Positions 55,279 to 64,000 of a stretch of 64,000 bases of DNA are shown piece after piece (within the stretch, counting starts at the first letter, position 1; the number at the start of each line of letters is the position of its first letter). Under the pieces are notes generated by a model, which saw only the letters and a program-made list of their open reading frames with translations, did no database searches and was not told where the DNA came from. Source of the stretch: an uncultured Oscillospiraceae bacterium (lineage in GTDB: Bacteria > Bacillota > Clostridia > Oscillospirales > Oscillospiraceae); contig CAKTXA010000003.1 in the NCBI GenBank assembly GCA_934631005.1, forward strand, positions 49,880 through 113,879, given 5' to 3'. Position numbers and translations under genes: made by a program.

Positions 55279-56427
55279 ATGGCAAATGCAAAAAATGCGC
55301 AGCCGCAGGCGAATGACGCGATGGAGCGCGTTTCCGCGCTGATCGCAAAAGCAAAGCGCGAGGGAACGGTGCAGGCGTCGGAGCTGACGGCTGAGCTGGA
55401 AAAGCTGGATCTGCCGGTGGAGAAGATCGAGCAGATCTACGATACGTTTGACGTGCTGGGCATTCCGGTCGTCGGCGCGGAGCTGGATCTGGATATGCCC
55501 GACGATTCGCTGGGCATGGATCTGGACGCGGGCGACCTGCACGACGTAGGCGGCGAGGAGGAAGAGCTGGTCGATCCTCTGGAGCTGGCGGCGGAATACA
55601 ATCTGGACGATCCGGTGCGGATGTACCTCAAGGAGATCGGCCAGGTGCGGCTGCTGTCGGCCGATGAGGAGATCGAGCTGGCGCGGCGCGTTGCCGAGGG
55701 CGACAAGGCCGCCAAGGACAAGCTGACGGAGGCAAACCTGCGTCTGGTCGTGTCCATTGCGAAAAAATACTCCGGCCGCGGGCTGCACATTCTGGATCTG
55801 ATCCAGGAGGGGAACACCGGCCTGATCCGCGCGGTCGACAAGTTCGACTATACAAAAGGGAACAAGTTCTCTACATATGCCACCTGGTGGATCCGGCAGG
55901 CGATCACCCGCGCCATTGCCGATCAGGCGCGGACCATCCGCGTGCCGGTGCATATGGTGGAGGTCATCAACAAGGCCACGCGCTGCAACCGCAAGCTCGT
56001 GCAGGACCTTGGCCGCGAGCCCACGCTGGAGGAGATCGCGGCGGAGCTGAATCTGCCGATCGAAAAGATCATCGAGGCCAACCGCACGGCGGCGGACACG
56101 CTGTCGCTGGATATGCCCGTGGGCGACGAAGAGGATACGACCATCGGCTCGTTCGTGGAGGACGACAACACGCCCTCTCCCGCCGACGCCACGTCCAACA
56201 CGCTGCTGGCCGAGGCGCTCACCGAGATCCTCGGCACGCTCACCGACCGCGAGGCCGACGTGCTGCGGATGCGGTTCGGCATGTTCGACGGCCGGACGCA
56301 TACGCTCGAGGAGGTCGGGCAGATCTTCGGCGTGACGCGCGAGCGCATCCGCCAGATCGAAAACAAGGCCATCCGCAAGCTGCGCCATCCGTCGCGCGCC
56401 AAGAAGATCAAGGATTTCTACTGCTGA
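55279..56427 (+). CDS. sigA: RNA polymerase primary sigma factor (sigma-A/RpoD)
   Basis: A 382-residue sigma-70. Region 1.1 ([20 protein letters not shown]) precedes region 1.2 ([20 protein letters not shown]), region 2 ([51 protein letters not shown]), region 3 ([14 protein letters not shown]) and region 4 ([32 protein letters not shown]). It directs transcription from the TTGACA/TATAAT promoters seen all over this window. No dnaG is upstream; in many Firmicutes it is. Strong own promoter and terminator. Confidence 0.98.
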   Translation: MANAKNAQPQANDAMERVSALIAKAKREGTVQASELTAELEKLDLPVEKIEQIYDTFDVLGIPVVGAELDLDMPDDSLGMDLDAGDLHDVGGEEEELVDPLELAAEYNLDDPVRMYLKEIGQVRLLSADEEIELARRVAEGDKAAKDKLTEANLRLVVSIAKKYSGRGLHILDLIQEGNTGLIRAVDKFDYTKGNKFSTYATWWIRQAITRAIADQARTIRVPVHMVEVINKATRCNRKLVQDLGREPTLEEIAAELNLPIEKIIEANRTAADTLSLDMPVGDEEDTTIGSFVEDDNTPSPADATSNTLLAEALTEILGTLTDREADVLRMRFGMFDGRTHTLEEVGQIFGVTRERIRQIENKAIRKLRHPSRAKKIKDFYC

Positions 56428-56438
56428 TAAGTAAAAAA

Positions 56439-56472
56439 CGGCTGTACAGCATCTCTGTGCAGCCGCTTTTTG
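56439..56472 (+). terminator. Terminator of sigA
   Basis: Stem CGGCTG(TACAG)/(CTGTG)CAGCCG ending at 56465 and followed by CTTTTTGG. The next gene begins 28 bases on. Confidence 0.7.
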
Positions 56473-56499
56473 GCATATTTCCGGGGAGGGAGACAAGCT

Positions 56500-57006
56500 G
56501 TGAAAAGACGAATCGGGGCGCTGCTGGCGCTCGTTCTGGCGCTGCTGCTTCTGTGCGCCTGCGGCGCAAAGCCCGCGCCGGTGGGGGACAAAACGTGCAC
56601 CATCTCCATCTCCTGCGAAACGCTGCTGGACAGGCTGGACGAGCTGCCGGAGGAAAAGGCGGCGCTCGTCCCGGCGGACGGCTGGCTGTTTTCCGAGACG
56701 AAGGTGCCGTTTTCCGAAGGGGAGAGCGTGTTTGACGTGCTGCAGCGCGTCTGTCAGGCCAACAAGCTGCACATGGAGTTCTCCAAAACGCCGGTATACG
56801 ACTCGGCGTATATCGAGGGCATCGGGAATCTGTATGAATTTGACGCCGGGGCGCTGTCCGGCTGGGTCTACAGCGTGAACGGCTGGTTCCCGAACTACGG
56901 GTGCAGCCGCTATGAGCTGAAGGACGGCGACGTCATCCGCTGGCAGTACACCTGCGACCTCGGAGCGGACGTCGGCGCGGAGCTGGACGAGGCGCAGATA
57001 CAGTAA
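56500..57006 (+). CDS. DUF4430 (transcobalamin-like) lipoprotein
   Basis: A 168-residue lipoprotein. Signal ALLALVLALLLLCACG with lipobox Cys (LCAC) at about 22-23. The domain is DUF4430, related to the C-terminal ligand-cap domain of transcobalamin and intrinsic factor: SISCETLLDRLDELPEEK, GESVFDVLQRVC, YIEGIGNLYEFDAG and GWVYSVNGWFPNYGC followed by GDVIRWQYTCDLG. GTG start at 56500 with GGGGAGGG upstream. First of three genes for an ECF transporter; a cobamide-type ligand is suggested by domain and context, not shown. Confidence 0.87.
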   Translation: MKRRIGALLALVLALLLLCACGAKPAPVGDKTCTISISCETLLDRLDELPEEKAALVPADGWLFSETKVPFSEGESVFDVLQRVCQANKLHMEFSKTPVYDSAYIEGIGNLYEFDAGALSGWVYSVNGWFPNYGCSRYELKDGDVIRWQYTCDLGADVGAELDEAQIQ

Positions 57007-57018
57007 AGGAGAGAGACG

Positions 57019-57909
57019 ATGACGCGGCGCGACGCATTCGCGGGCTATCACCCGTGTGTGAACTTCATATTCTACGCGCTGGTGCTCGTTTTTTCGATGT
57101 GCCTGATGCACCCGGCGTATCTGGCGGTGTCGTTTTTCTGCGCGGCGGGCTACTGCGCGCGCGCGCAGGGGGGCGCGCACCTGCGCAGGACGCTTTTGTA
57201 TCTGCTGCCGATGATGCTGCTGGCGGCGATCCTCAACCCGGCGTTCAATCACGAGGGCATGACGATCCTCACGTATCTGCCGTCCGGCAACCCCCTGACG
57301 CTGGAGTCGCTGTATTACGGCGCGGCGGCGGCGGGGATGCTGGGCTGCGTGGTGTTGTGGTTCGTGAGCTTTCACGCGGTGATGACGTCGGATAAGTTCG
57401 TATATCTGTTCGGCCGGGTCGTCCCGGCGCTCTCGCTCGTGCTGTCGATGACGCTGCGCTTTGTGCCGCGCTTTGCGGCGCAGTACCGCCGCGTGCAGCT
57501 GGCGCAGCGGGCGATGGGGCGCGAAGCGCGCGGGGTGCTTGCCCGCGTGCGCGGCTTTGCCGCGGTCGTTTCGGCGATGATCACGTGGAGCCTTGAGAAC
57601 GCGCTGGACACGGCGGACTCGATGCGCTCGCGCGGATACGGCCTTGCCCGCCGGACGAGCTTTTCCATCTACCGCTTTACGGAGCGCGACCGCATGGCAC
57701 TCGTCTGGCTGCTGGGGCTGGGCTTTTTTGTGGCTGCGGGCTGGCTCTGCGGCGGGACGTATTTTCGCTATTACCCCGCCGTGCGCGCGGCGGAGATGAG
57801 CGGTTGGACGGTGAGCTTCCTGCTCGCCTACGCGGCGCTGTGCATGACGCCGCTGATCCTGAACTGGAGGGAGGAACGCGTGTGGCGTGCTATGAGATCC
57901 GCGGCCTGA
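57019..57909 (+). CDS. ECF transporter T component (EcfT-like)
   Basis: A 296-residue membrane protein with about six hydrophobic segments and the EcfT coupling helices in the cytoplasmic loop: LRFVPRFAAQYRRVQLAQRAMG and EARGVLARVRGF, then ALDTADSMRSRGYGLARRTSF. The two Ala/Ser-Arg-Gly-type motifs (in REARG and MRSRGYG) contact the ATPases. Its C-terminal residues overlap the fused ATPase/S-component gene by 28 bases, so translation is coupled. SD GGAGAGAG precedes the ATG. Confidence 0.92.
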   Translation: MTRRDAFAGYHPCVNFIFYALVLVFSMCLMHPAYLAVSFFCAAGYCARAQGGAHLRRTLLYLLPMMLLAAILNPAFNHEGMTILTYLPSGNPLTLESLYYGAAAAGMLGCVVLWFVSFHAVMTSDKFVYLFGRVVPALSLVLSMTLRFVPRFAAQYRRVQLAQRAMGREARGVLARVRGFAAVVSAMITWSLENALDTADSMRSRGYGLARRTSFSIYRFTERDRMALVWLLGLGFFVAAGWLCGGTYFRYYPAVRAAEMSGWTVSFLLAYAALCMTPLILNWREERVWRAMRSAA

Positions 57910-60485
57910 CGTTCACATATCCCGGTCAGGAGCAGCCCGCGCTGCGCGATGTGACGCTTTGCGTGGAGGACGGGGAGTTTCTGGTGCTCTGCGGCGCGTC
58001 CGGCAGCGGCAAATCGACGCTGCTGCGGCAGCTCAAGAGCGTGCTCGCCCCGCACGGCGCGCGCAGCGGCGAGATCTTATTTGGCGGCGCGCCGCTGGAC
58101 GATGTGCCGCGCGCGGTTCAGGCGGGCGCGATCGGCTTTGTGCTGCAGAACCCCGAAAATCAGGTCGTGACCGACAAGGTCTGGCATGAGCTGGCGTTCG
58201 GGCTGGAGTCTTTGGGCTGTGACACGCCGGTCATCCGCCGGCGCGTGGCCGAAATGGCGGCGTTTTTCGGCATTCAGGACTGGTTTTACAAAAATGTATC
58301 CGAGCTGTCCGGCGGGCAGAAGCAGCTTTTGAGCCTTGCGTCGGTGATGGTGATGCAGCCGCGCGTGCTGCTGCTGGACGAGCCGACGAGCCAGCTCGAC
58401 CCCATCGCGGCGGCGGATTTTCTCGCCGTGCTGGCGCGGATCAACCGCGAGCTTGGCACCACGATCATCCTGAGCGAGCACCGGCTGGAGGAGGCGCTGA
58501 GCTATGCGCGCCGCGCCGCTGTGCTGGAGGATGGGCGGCTCGTCTGCTGCGCCGCGCCGGGCGAGGTCGGCGCGCTGCTGCGCAGGCAGGGGAGCGGGAT
58601 GTTTTACGCCATGCCCGCCGCCATGCGCATCTGGGGCGCGGTGGAGTCGTCCGGGACGTGCCCCGTCACGGTCTGCGAGGGGCGCGCGTGGCTGAGCAGC
58701 TACGCTGCCGCCCATCCGCTGGGCAGCCTTCCGCCGGAGCGCGTGCGTGTGCAGACGGAGCCGGTGCTCATGGCAAGCGAGGTCTGGTTCCGCTATGAAC
58801 CCGACGCGCCCGACGTGCTGCGCGGGCTGACGATGACGGTGTGCAAAGGCGAGCATTACGCCCTGCTCGGTGCGAACGGTGCGGGAAAATCCACGACGCT
58901 GCGCGTGCTGGCGGGGTTAAGCAAGCCTCTGCGCGGCGAGGTGACGGCCGCGGGCCGTGTGGGTCTGCTGCCGCAGGACCCGCAGACGCTGTTCGTCAAA
59001 AAAACGGTCCGCGAGGAGCTGCTGGACGTGTGCCGGGAGGAGGAAACGCTTGCGCGCACGGTGGCGCTGTGCCGGCTGGAGGGGCTGCTGGAGCGGCACC
59101 CGTATGACCTGTCCGGCGGCGAGCAGCAGCGCGCGGCGCTGGCCAAGGTGCTGCTCTGCGCGCCGAATATCCTGCTGCTCGACGAGCCGACAAAGGGGCT
59201 GGACGCCGCCTTTAAGCGCCAGCTGGCGCAAATATTGCGGCAGCTGCAGGCGGGTGGCGTGACGATCGTCACGGTCAGCCACGATGTGGAGTTCTGCGCC
59301 GAATTTGCCGATCACTGCGCGCTGTTCTTTGACGGCGGCATCACCGCCGAGGGTACGCCGCGATCGTTCTTCTCCGGCAACTGCTTCTATACGACCGCCG
59401 CCGACCGCATCGCGCGGGAGCGTCTGCCCGGCGCGGTCACAGTGGGGGACGTCGCCGCCGCGTGCGGCGCGCCGCTGCCGGAGGACGAGCCGCTGCCGGC
59501 GTACTCGCCGCCGCTGCCGCAGCCGGAGCGGGCTGAGAGCCTGCGGAAGCTGCCGCTGTGGCGCAAGCTCCTGGGTGCGGTCAGTGGACTTGCGGCGCTC
59601 GGCCTTACGGTGCAGGCGCTGCGCGTGAGCGATCTGAGCGCGCTCCTGACCGAAAACGGCCTGACGCACCCGGCGGGGCGGCAGCTCGTGCTGTACGCCG
59701 TGCTGATCGCGGCCATTTTCGTCTGCGCGCTGTGCTTCAGCCGCGGCGGGGCGGCCAAAACGACCCTGCCGCCCGTCAAAAAGCAGCGCCTGGCCGTGCG
59801 CACGCGCGTCTGCGCGGCGCTCATCCTGCTGCTCATCCCGCTGACGCTGTTTTTGGGCCTGCGGTATCTTGGCGCGGCGAACTACTATCTCCTTTCGCTG
59901 CTGGTGCTGCTGGAGGCGATGGCGCCGTTTTTCCTCGTGTTTGAGGGCCGACGCCCGCAGCCGCGGGAGCTGGTGCTCATCGCGGTGCTGTGCGCGCTGA
60001 ATGTGGCGGGGCGTGCGGCGCTGTTCATGCTGCCGGAGTTCAAGCCCGTCGTGGCGCTGACGATCCTGGTGGGCGCTGCGTTCGGGGGAGAGACAGGCTT
60101 CCTCGTCGGCGCGCTGAGCATGCTGGCCTCCAACGTGCTGTTTTCGCAGGGGCCGTGGACGCCGTTTCAGATGTTCGCGATGGGCCTCATCGGCTTCCTC
60201 GCGGGCGTGCTGGCGCGCTGGGGCGCGCTGCGCCGGTCGCGGCTGTCTCTGTGCCTGTTCGGCGTGATCGCGTCGGTCGTGATCTACGGCGGTATTATGA
60301 ACCCCGCTTCGGCGCTCATCTGGGCGCGGACGCTCGACTGGAAGCTGCTGCTGAGCTATTATCTCACGGGCCTGCCGGTCGATCTCATCCGCGCGGCGGC
60401 GACGTGGCTGTTTTTGTGGTTCGCCGGTCTGCCGATCCTCGAAAAATTCGACCGCGTGAAGGCAAAATACGGACTTTTAGAGTAA
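57882..60485 (+). CDS. Fused ECF transporter: two ABC ATPase domains plus S component
   Basis: An 867-residue protein. ABC 1: Walker A CGASGSGKST (about 37-46), VSELSGGQKQ, LLLDEPTSQLDP. ABC 2: LLGANGAGKSTTLR, YDLSGGEQQRAALAK, LLLDEPTKGLD. From about residue 570 the protein is membrane: a positive linker then LVLYAVLIAAIFVCALCF, ALILLLIPLTLFLGL and an S-component-like core (LVLIAVLCALNVAGRAALF, FKPVVALTILVGAAFGGETG, FLVGALSMLASNVLFSQGPW, TPFQMFAMGLIGFLAG). So EcfA, EcfA' and S seem to be one chain. GTG at 57882 follows GGAGGGAGG. Substrate undetermined. Confidence 0.85.
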   Translation: MACYEIRGLTFTYPGQEQPALRDVTLCVEDGEFLVLCGASGSGKSTLLRQLKSVLAPHGARSGEILFGGAPLDDVPRAVQAGAIGFVLQNPENQVVTDKVWHELAFGLESLGCDTPVIRRRVAEMAAFFGIQDWFYKNVSELSGGQKQLLSLASVMVMQPRVLLLDEPTSQLDPIAAADFLAVLARINRELGTTIILSEHRLEEALSYARRAAVLEDGRLVCCAAPGEVGALLRRQGSGMFYAMPAAMRIWGAVESSGTCPVTVCEGRAWLSSYAAAHPLGSLPPERVRVQTEPVLMASEVWFRYEPDAPDVLRGLTMTVCKGEHYALLGANGAGKSTTLRVLAGLSKPLRGEVTAAGRVGLLPQDPQTLFVKKTVREELLDVCREEETLARTVALCRLEGLLERHPYDLSGGEQQRAALAKVLLCAPNILLLDEPTKGLDAAFKRQLAQILRQLQAGGVTIVTVSHDVEFCAEFADHCALFFDGGITAEGTPRSFFSGNCFYTTAADRIARERLPGAVTVGDVAAACGAPLPEDEPLPAYSPPLPQPERAESLRKLPLWRKLLGAVSGLAALGLTVQALRVSDLSALLTENGLTHPAGRQLVLYAVLIAAIFVCALCFSRGGAAKTTLPPVKKQRLAVRTRVCAALILLLIPLTLFLGLRYLGAANYYLLSLLVLLEAMAPFFLVFEGRRPQPRELVLIAVLCALNVAGRAALFMLPEFKPVVALTILVGAAFGGETGFLVGALSMLASNVLFSQGPWTPFQMFAMGLIGFLAGVLARWGALRRSRLSLCLFGVIASVVIYGGIMNPASALIWARTLDWKLLLSYYLTGLPVDLIRAAATWLFLWFAGLPILEKFDRVKAKYGLLE

Positions 60486-60492
60486 AAAAATG

Positions 60493-60527
60493 ACCGCCGC
60501 GATGCGTTTGGCATCGCGGCGGTTTTT
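60493..60527 (+). terminator. Terminator of the ECF operon
   Basis: Perfect 13-bp stem ACCGCCGCGATGC/GCATCGCGGCGGT, 5-base loop, then TTTTTAT. Confidence 0.92.
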
Positions 60528-60613
60528 ATACTTTGTAATGGCAAAACGGTGAAAATCCATAAAACAGTTGCACGAAACCGTGCAATTTCGGCGAAAAAAA
60601 CAAAATGAAAGAA

Positions 60614-60642
60614 TTGACAAGCAATTCTTTCCGTGATAAAAT
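60614..60642 (+). promoter_or_regulatory. Promoter of rpoB
   Basis: TTGACA (60614-60619), 17 bases, TAAAAT (60637-60642). A small hairpin TTGCACG/CGTGCAA (60568-60585) lies 28 bases upstream of the -35 and may be a protein site or nothing. The leader to 60809 is about 160 bases with a GTGTG/CACAC stem; no gene seen. This covers the gap 60486-60809. Confidence 0.8.
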
Positions 60643-60809
60643 ATTAGTCCATAATGCCGCAGTGTGGGTCGCGCACACAGTACCCTTTTTACGAGATGAT
60701 TATAGCATCCGCACGGCGAATATGCAAGCGGCTTATGGACAAGTTTTTACAACATATCCGGGCGTATCAAAAACACAGAACGCATACAGAAAGGCTGTGA
60801 TGAAGCATA

Positions 60810-63800
60810 ATGGCGAACACTCAGGACGTCATGTATGGCAAGACCCTGCGAAAGAGCTTCGCAAAGCACGGGGAGATCCTACCGATCCCGAATATGCTGA
60901 AGATCCAGAAGGATTCCTACGCATGGTTCCTCAACGAGGGCCTGCACGAGGTGTTCAAGGATGTGGATACCATCTGCGACTACACCGGGAACCTTGAGCT
61001 GAGCTTTTTGGACTACAGCATGAACGAGCCGCCGAAGTACACGGTGGAGGAGTGCAAGGAGCGCGACGCCACCTACGCAAAGCCCATCAAGGTGCGCGTG
61101 CGGCTGCACAACAAGGAAACGGGCGAAATTAAGGATCAGGAGATCTTCATGGGCGATTTCCCGCTGATGACCAACGGCGGTACGTTCGTCATCAACGGCG
61201 CGGAGCGCGTCATCGTCTCCCAGATCGTCCGCAGCCCCGGTATGTATTACGGCGACGAGGTGGACAAGGCCGACCAGCACATCTATTCGGCCACGGTCAT
61301 CCCGTACCGCGGCGCATGGCTGGAGTATGAGACCGATCTCAACAGCGTGGCCTACGTCCGCATCGACAAGAACCGCAAGATCCCCGTCACGTGCCTGGTG
61401 CGTGCGCTGGGCGTCTCCAGTGACGCGCAGATCAAGGAGCTGTTCGGTGAGGACCCGTATCTGCTGGCCACCATCGAGAAGGATACCTGCAAGACCCGCG
61501 AGGAGGCGCTGCTGGAGATCTACCGCCGCCTGCGTCCGGGTGAGCCGCCCACAGTGGAGAGCTCCGAGGAATACCTCAACGCCCTGTTCTTTGATCCCCG
61601 TCGGTACGACGTGTCCAAGGTCGGCCGCTATAAGTTCAACAAGAAGATGGACATCTGGAGCCGTCTGGCCGGTCAGATGCTGGCGCAGCCGGTCGCCGAT
61701 CCGCTCACGGGCGAGATCATCGCCATGGACGGCGAAACGCTCACGCGTGAAAAGGCGCGCGAGATCTCCGCGCGCGGCGTGAACGAGGCGGTCATCCACA
61801 TCGGCGAGCGCGACGTGAAGGTGTTCTCCAACGGCATGGTCGACATGAAGAACTTTGTCGACTTTGACCCGGCGGAATACGGCATCCGCGAAAAGGTGTG
61901 CTTCAGCGTCCTGCGGGAGCTTCTGCAGACCGTCCCGGCCGATGGTTGGAAGGACGCGCTGGAGGAGCACCGCAGCGAGCTCATCCCCGGCCATATCACG
62001 AAGGATGATATTCTCGCCTCCATTAACTATCTGTTCTGCATGATCCAGGGCGCCGGCACCACCGACGATATTGACCATCTGGGCAACCGCCGCCTGCGCT
62101 GCGTGGGTGAGCTGCTGCAGAACCAGTTCCGCGTGGGCTTTACCCGTCTGGAGCGCGTCATCCGTGAGCGCATGACCATTCAGGATCTGGACGTCGTCAC
62201 CCCGCAGAGCCTCATCAACATCCGCCCCGTGACCGCGGTCATCAAGGAGTTCTTCGGCTCCTCGCCGCTGTCGCAGTTCATGGATCAGAATAACCCCCTG
62301 GCAGAGCTGACGCATAAGCGCCGCCTGTCTGCGCTCGGCCCCGGCGGCCTGTCGCGTGAGCGCGCGTCGTTCGACGTGCGAGACGTGCACTACTCCCATT
62401 ACGGCCGTATGTGCCCCATCGAGACGCCGGAAGGTCCGAACATCGGCCTGATCAACTATCTGTCGTCCTACGCCCGCATCAACGAATACGGCTTCATCGA
62501 AGCGCCGTTCCGCAAGATCGACAAACAGACCGGCAAGGTCACCGACATCGTCGAGTACATGACCGCCGACGTGGAGGACGATTACTATGTGGCGCAGGCG
62601 TCTGAGCCGCTGGATGACGAAGGCCGTCTGGCAAACGCCCGTGTGACGTGCCGCCACCGCGACGAGATCATCTCCGTTGAGCGCAGCATGATCGACTATG
62701 TGGACGTGTCGCCGAAGATGATGACCTCCATCGCCACCGCCTTCATCCCGTTCCTTGAGAACGACGACGCGAACCGTGCGCTCATGGGCGCGAACATGCA
62801 GCGTCAGGCCGTGCCGCTCATGGTCACCGAGGCGCCGATCGTCGCCACCGGCATCGAGCACAAGTGCGCGGTCGACTCCGAGGTCTGCATCACCGCGAAG
62901 GAGGACGGCCTGGTCACGGCCGTGTCCGCCGACCATATCTCCGTCCGCTACGACAGCGGCACGGTCGCCGACTTCACGCTCACGAAGTTTGCCCGCTCCA
63001 ACCAGGGCACCTGCATCAACCAGCGCCCGATCGTTGCGGTCGGCGAGCGCGTGGAGGCCGGTCAGGTCATCGCCGACGGCCCGTCCTGCTCGCAGGGCGA
63101 GATCGCGCTGGGCAAAAACGTGCTCATCGGCTTTATGACGTGGGAAGGCTACAACTACGAGGACGCGATCCTGCTCAACGAGCGCCTGGTGCGCGAGGAT
63201 GTGTTCACGTCCATCCACATCGAAGAATATGAGACCGAGTCCCGTGACACGAAGCTCGGCCCCGAGGAGATCACCCGTGACATCCCGAACGTCGGCGAGG
63301 ATACGCTGAAGGATCTGGATGAAAACGGCGTCATCCGCATCGGCGCGGAGGTCACGTCGGGCGACTATCTGGTGGGCAAGGTCACGCCGAAGGGCGAGAC
63401 GGAGCTGACCGCGGAAGAGCGCCTGCTGCGCGCGATCTTCGGCGAGAAGGCGCGCGAGGTGCGCGACTCCTCCCTGAAGGTGCCGCACGGCGAAGCGGGC
63501 ATCATCGTGGACGTGAAGGAATTCACCCGCGAAAACGGCGACGAGCTGGCCCCGGGCGTCAACAAGGTCGTGCGCGTGTACATCGCGCAGAAGCGGAAAA
63601 TTTCCGTCGGCGATAAGATGGCCGGCCGCCACGGCAACAAGGGCGTCGTGTCCCGCATCCTCCCGCAGGAGGATATGCCGTTCCTGCCGGACGGCACGCC
63701 GCTGGACATCGTGCTGAACCCGCTGGGCGTGCCGTCGCGTATGAACATCGGGCAGGTGCTCGAGGTCCATCTCGGCTACGCCGCCCATGCGCTGGGCTGG

Positions 63801-64000
63801 AAGGTCGCAACGCCGATCTTCGACGGCGCGAACGAAAAAGAGATCCGCGAGCTGCTGGTGCAGGCGGGCGTCGCCGAGGACGGCAAGAGCGTCCTGTATG
63901 ACGGCCGCACGGGCGAAGCGTTCGACCAGCGCGTCACGGTCGGCTACCCGTACTACCTCAAGCTCCACCATCTGGTCGACGATAAGATCCACGCCCGTTC
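60810..64000 (+). CDS. rpoB: DNA-directed RNA polymerase subunit beta, partial (5' part)
   Basis: First 1063 codons; the gene runs past the window end. Near the N-terminus [19 protein letters not shown] and [16 protein letters not shown] match beta. The rifampicin region reads [20 protein letters not shown] then [12 protein letters not shown]: the Gln513, Asp516, His526 and Ser531 equivalents are wild-type; one Pro replaces the usual Gln/Lys two before LSQF. Later [19 protein letters not shown] is the conserved fork-loop and HNKG block. It has its own promoter. The SD is weak: AAAGG is too far from the ATG. rpoC would normally follow. Confidence 0.97.
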   Translation, partial: MANTQDVMYGKTLRKSFAKHGEILPIPNMLKIQKDSYAWFLNEGLHEVFKDVDTICDYTGNLELSFLDYSMNEPPKYTVEECKERDATYAKPIKVRVRLHNKETGEIKDQEIFMGDFPLMTNGGTFVINGAERVIVSQIVRSPGMYYGDEVDKADQHIYSATVIPYRGAWLEYETDLNSVAYVRIDKNRKIPVTCLVRALGVSSDAQIKELFGEDPYLLATIEKDTCKTREEALLEIYRRLRPGEPPTVESSEEYLNALFFDPRRYDVSKVGRYKFNKKMDIWSRLAGQMLAQPVADPLTGEIIAMDGETLTREKAREISARGVNEAVIHIGERDVKVFSNGMVDMKNFVDFDPAEYGIREKVCFSVLRELLQTVPADGWKDALEEHRSELIPGHITKDDILASINYLFCMIQGAGTTDDIDHLGNRRLRCVGELLQNQFRVGFTRLERVIRERMTIQDLDVVTPQSLINIRPVTAVIKEFFGSSPLSQFMDQNNPLAELTHKRRLSALGPGGLSRERASFDVRDVHYSHYGRMCPIETPEGPNIGLINYLSSYARINEYGFIEAPFRKIDKQTGKVTDIVEYMTADVEDDYYVAQASEPLDDEGRLANARVTCRHRDEIISVERSMIDYVDVSPKMMTSIATAFIPFLENDDANRALMGANMQRQAVPLMVTEAPIVATGIEHKCAVDSEVCITAKEDGLVTAVSADHISVRYDSGTVADFTLTKFARSNQGTCINQRPIVAVGERVEAGQVIADGPSCSQGEIALGKNVLIGFMTWEGYNYEDAILLNERLVREDVFTSIHIEEYETESRDTKLGPEEITRDIPNVGEDTLKDLDENGVIRIGAEVTSGDYLVGKVTPKGETELTAEERLLRAIFGEKAREVRDSSLKVPHGEAGIIVDVKEFTRENGDELAPGVNKVVRVYIAQKRKISVGDKMAGRHGNKGVVSRILPQEDMPFLPDGTPLDIVLNPLGVPSRMNIGQVLEVHLGYAAHALGWKVATPIFDGANEKEIRELLVQAGVAEDGKSVLYDGRTGEAFDQRVTVGYPYYLKLHHLVDDKIHAR

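Noticed and set aside
56428..56499. Cobalamin riboswitch in front of the ECF operon
   Set aside because: Only 72 bases, largely the sigA terminator; too short and without the B12-box pattern.

Overview
The window is about 64 kb of GC-rich (roughly 60 percent or more) chromosomal DNA. The organism looks like a spore-forming, anaerobic member of the Clostridia, most like the Oscillospiraceae. This rests on spoVM, a SipL-like gene and spoIVA; small clostridial families (DUF1540, DUF6514, DUF5685, DUF4363); Gram-positive style SD sequences and near-consensus sigma-A promoters; ECF-type vitamin transport; and the gdpP-rplI-dnaB gene order. No phage, integrase, CRISPR array, rRNA or tRNA was recognised. 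Genus-level placement is inference.

Layout. 0-3.1 kb: a cut-off DegV gene, a small coiled protein divergent from two tandem Cro/C1 regulators across a 26-bp palindrome, a GC-rich inverted-repeat element, and an M29 peptidase. 3.2-7 kb: M18 aminopeptidase, plsY, a phosphoribosyltransferase and an HTH-TPR regulator. 7-11.3 kb: an xpaC-telA-TPM operon, rpe behind a structured leader, a 162-bp palindromic element that supplies the rpe stop codon, and a DUF1540 gene. 11.3-16.1 kb: DnaJ-like, DUF5685, YihY-like, DUF6514, nrdR, a hairpin-rich intergenic island, and DUF4363/DUF421 membrane proteins. 16.2-20 kb: a small membrane protein gene, ruvC-ruvA-ruvB and glmM in one operon.

20-30 kb: a zinc-ribbon protein with a long leader, a GH25 lysozyme, a CapA-like protein, then spoVM - sipL-like - spoIVA, which together would encode the basement layer of the spore coat. 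Next come an ArsC/Spx-like protein, an SLH-domain lysozyme and a lipase-like hydrolase. 30-38 kb: a decarboxylase-like protein that appears to lack the PLP lysine, coaX, a YfcE-like phosphoesterase, three small clostridial genes, a TagO/WecA-like transferase, trpS and gltX. 38-44 kb: a PadR/DUF1700/DUF4097 operon, a GNAT gene, and a three-gene FAD oxidoreductase/DUF1667 operon related to anaerobic glycerol-3-phosphate dehydrogenases, followed by a nested inverted-repeat element.

44.5-53 kb: one long minus-strand operon gdpP-rplI-dnaB-tilS-hpt-ftsH-HD-HHH with overlaps or short gaps throughout. 53-64 kb on the plus strand: rnjA behind a long structured leader, sigA, a DUF4430 lipoprotein with an ECF T component and one large protein fusing two ABC domains to an apparent S component, then rpoB, cut by the window end.

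Most of the window is housekeeping. The accessory interest lies in the LysA-like protein without its lysine, the all-in-one ECF transporter with a DUF4430 lipoprotein, the spore-coat cluster, the repeat elements, and several unexplained leaders and palindromes. I did not find a clearly new defence or mobile system.
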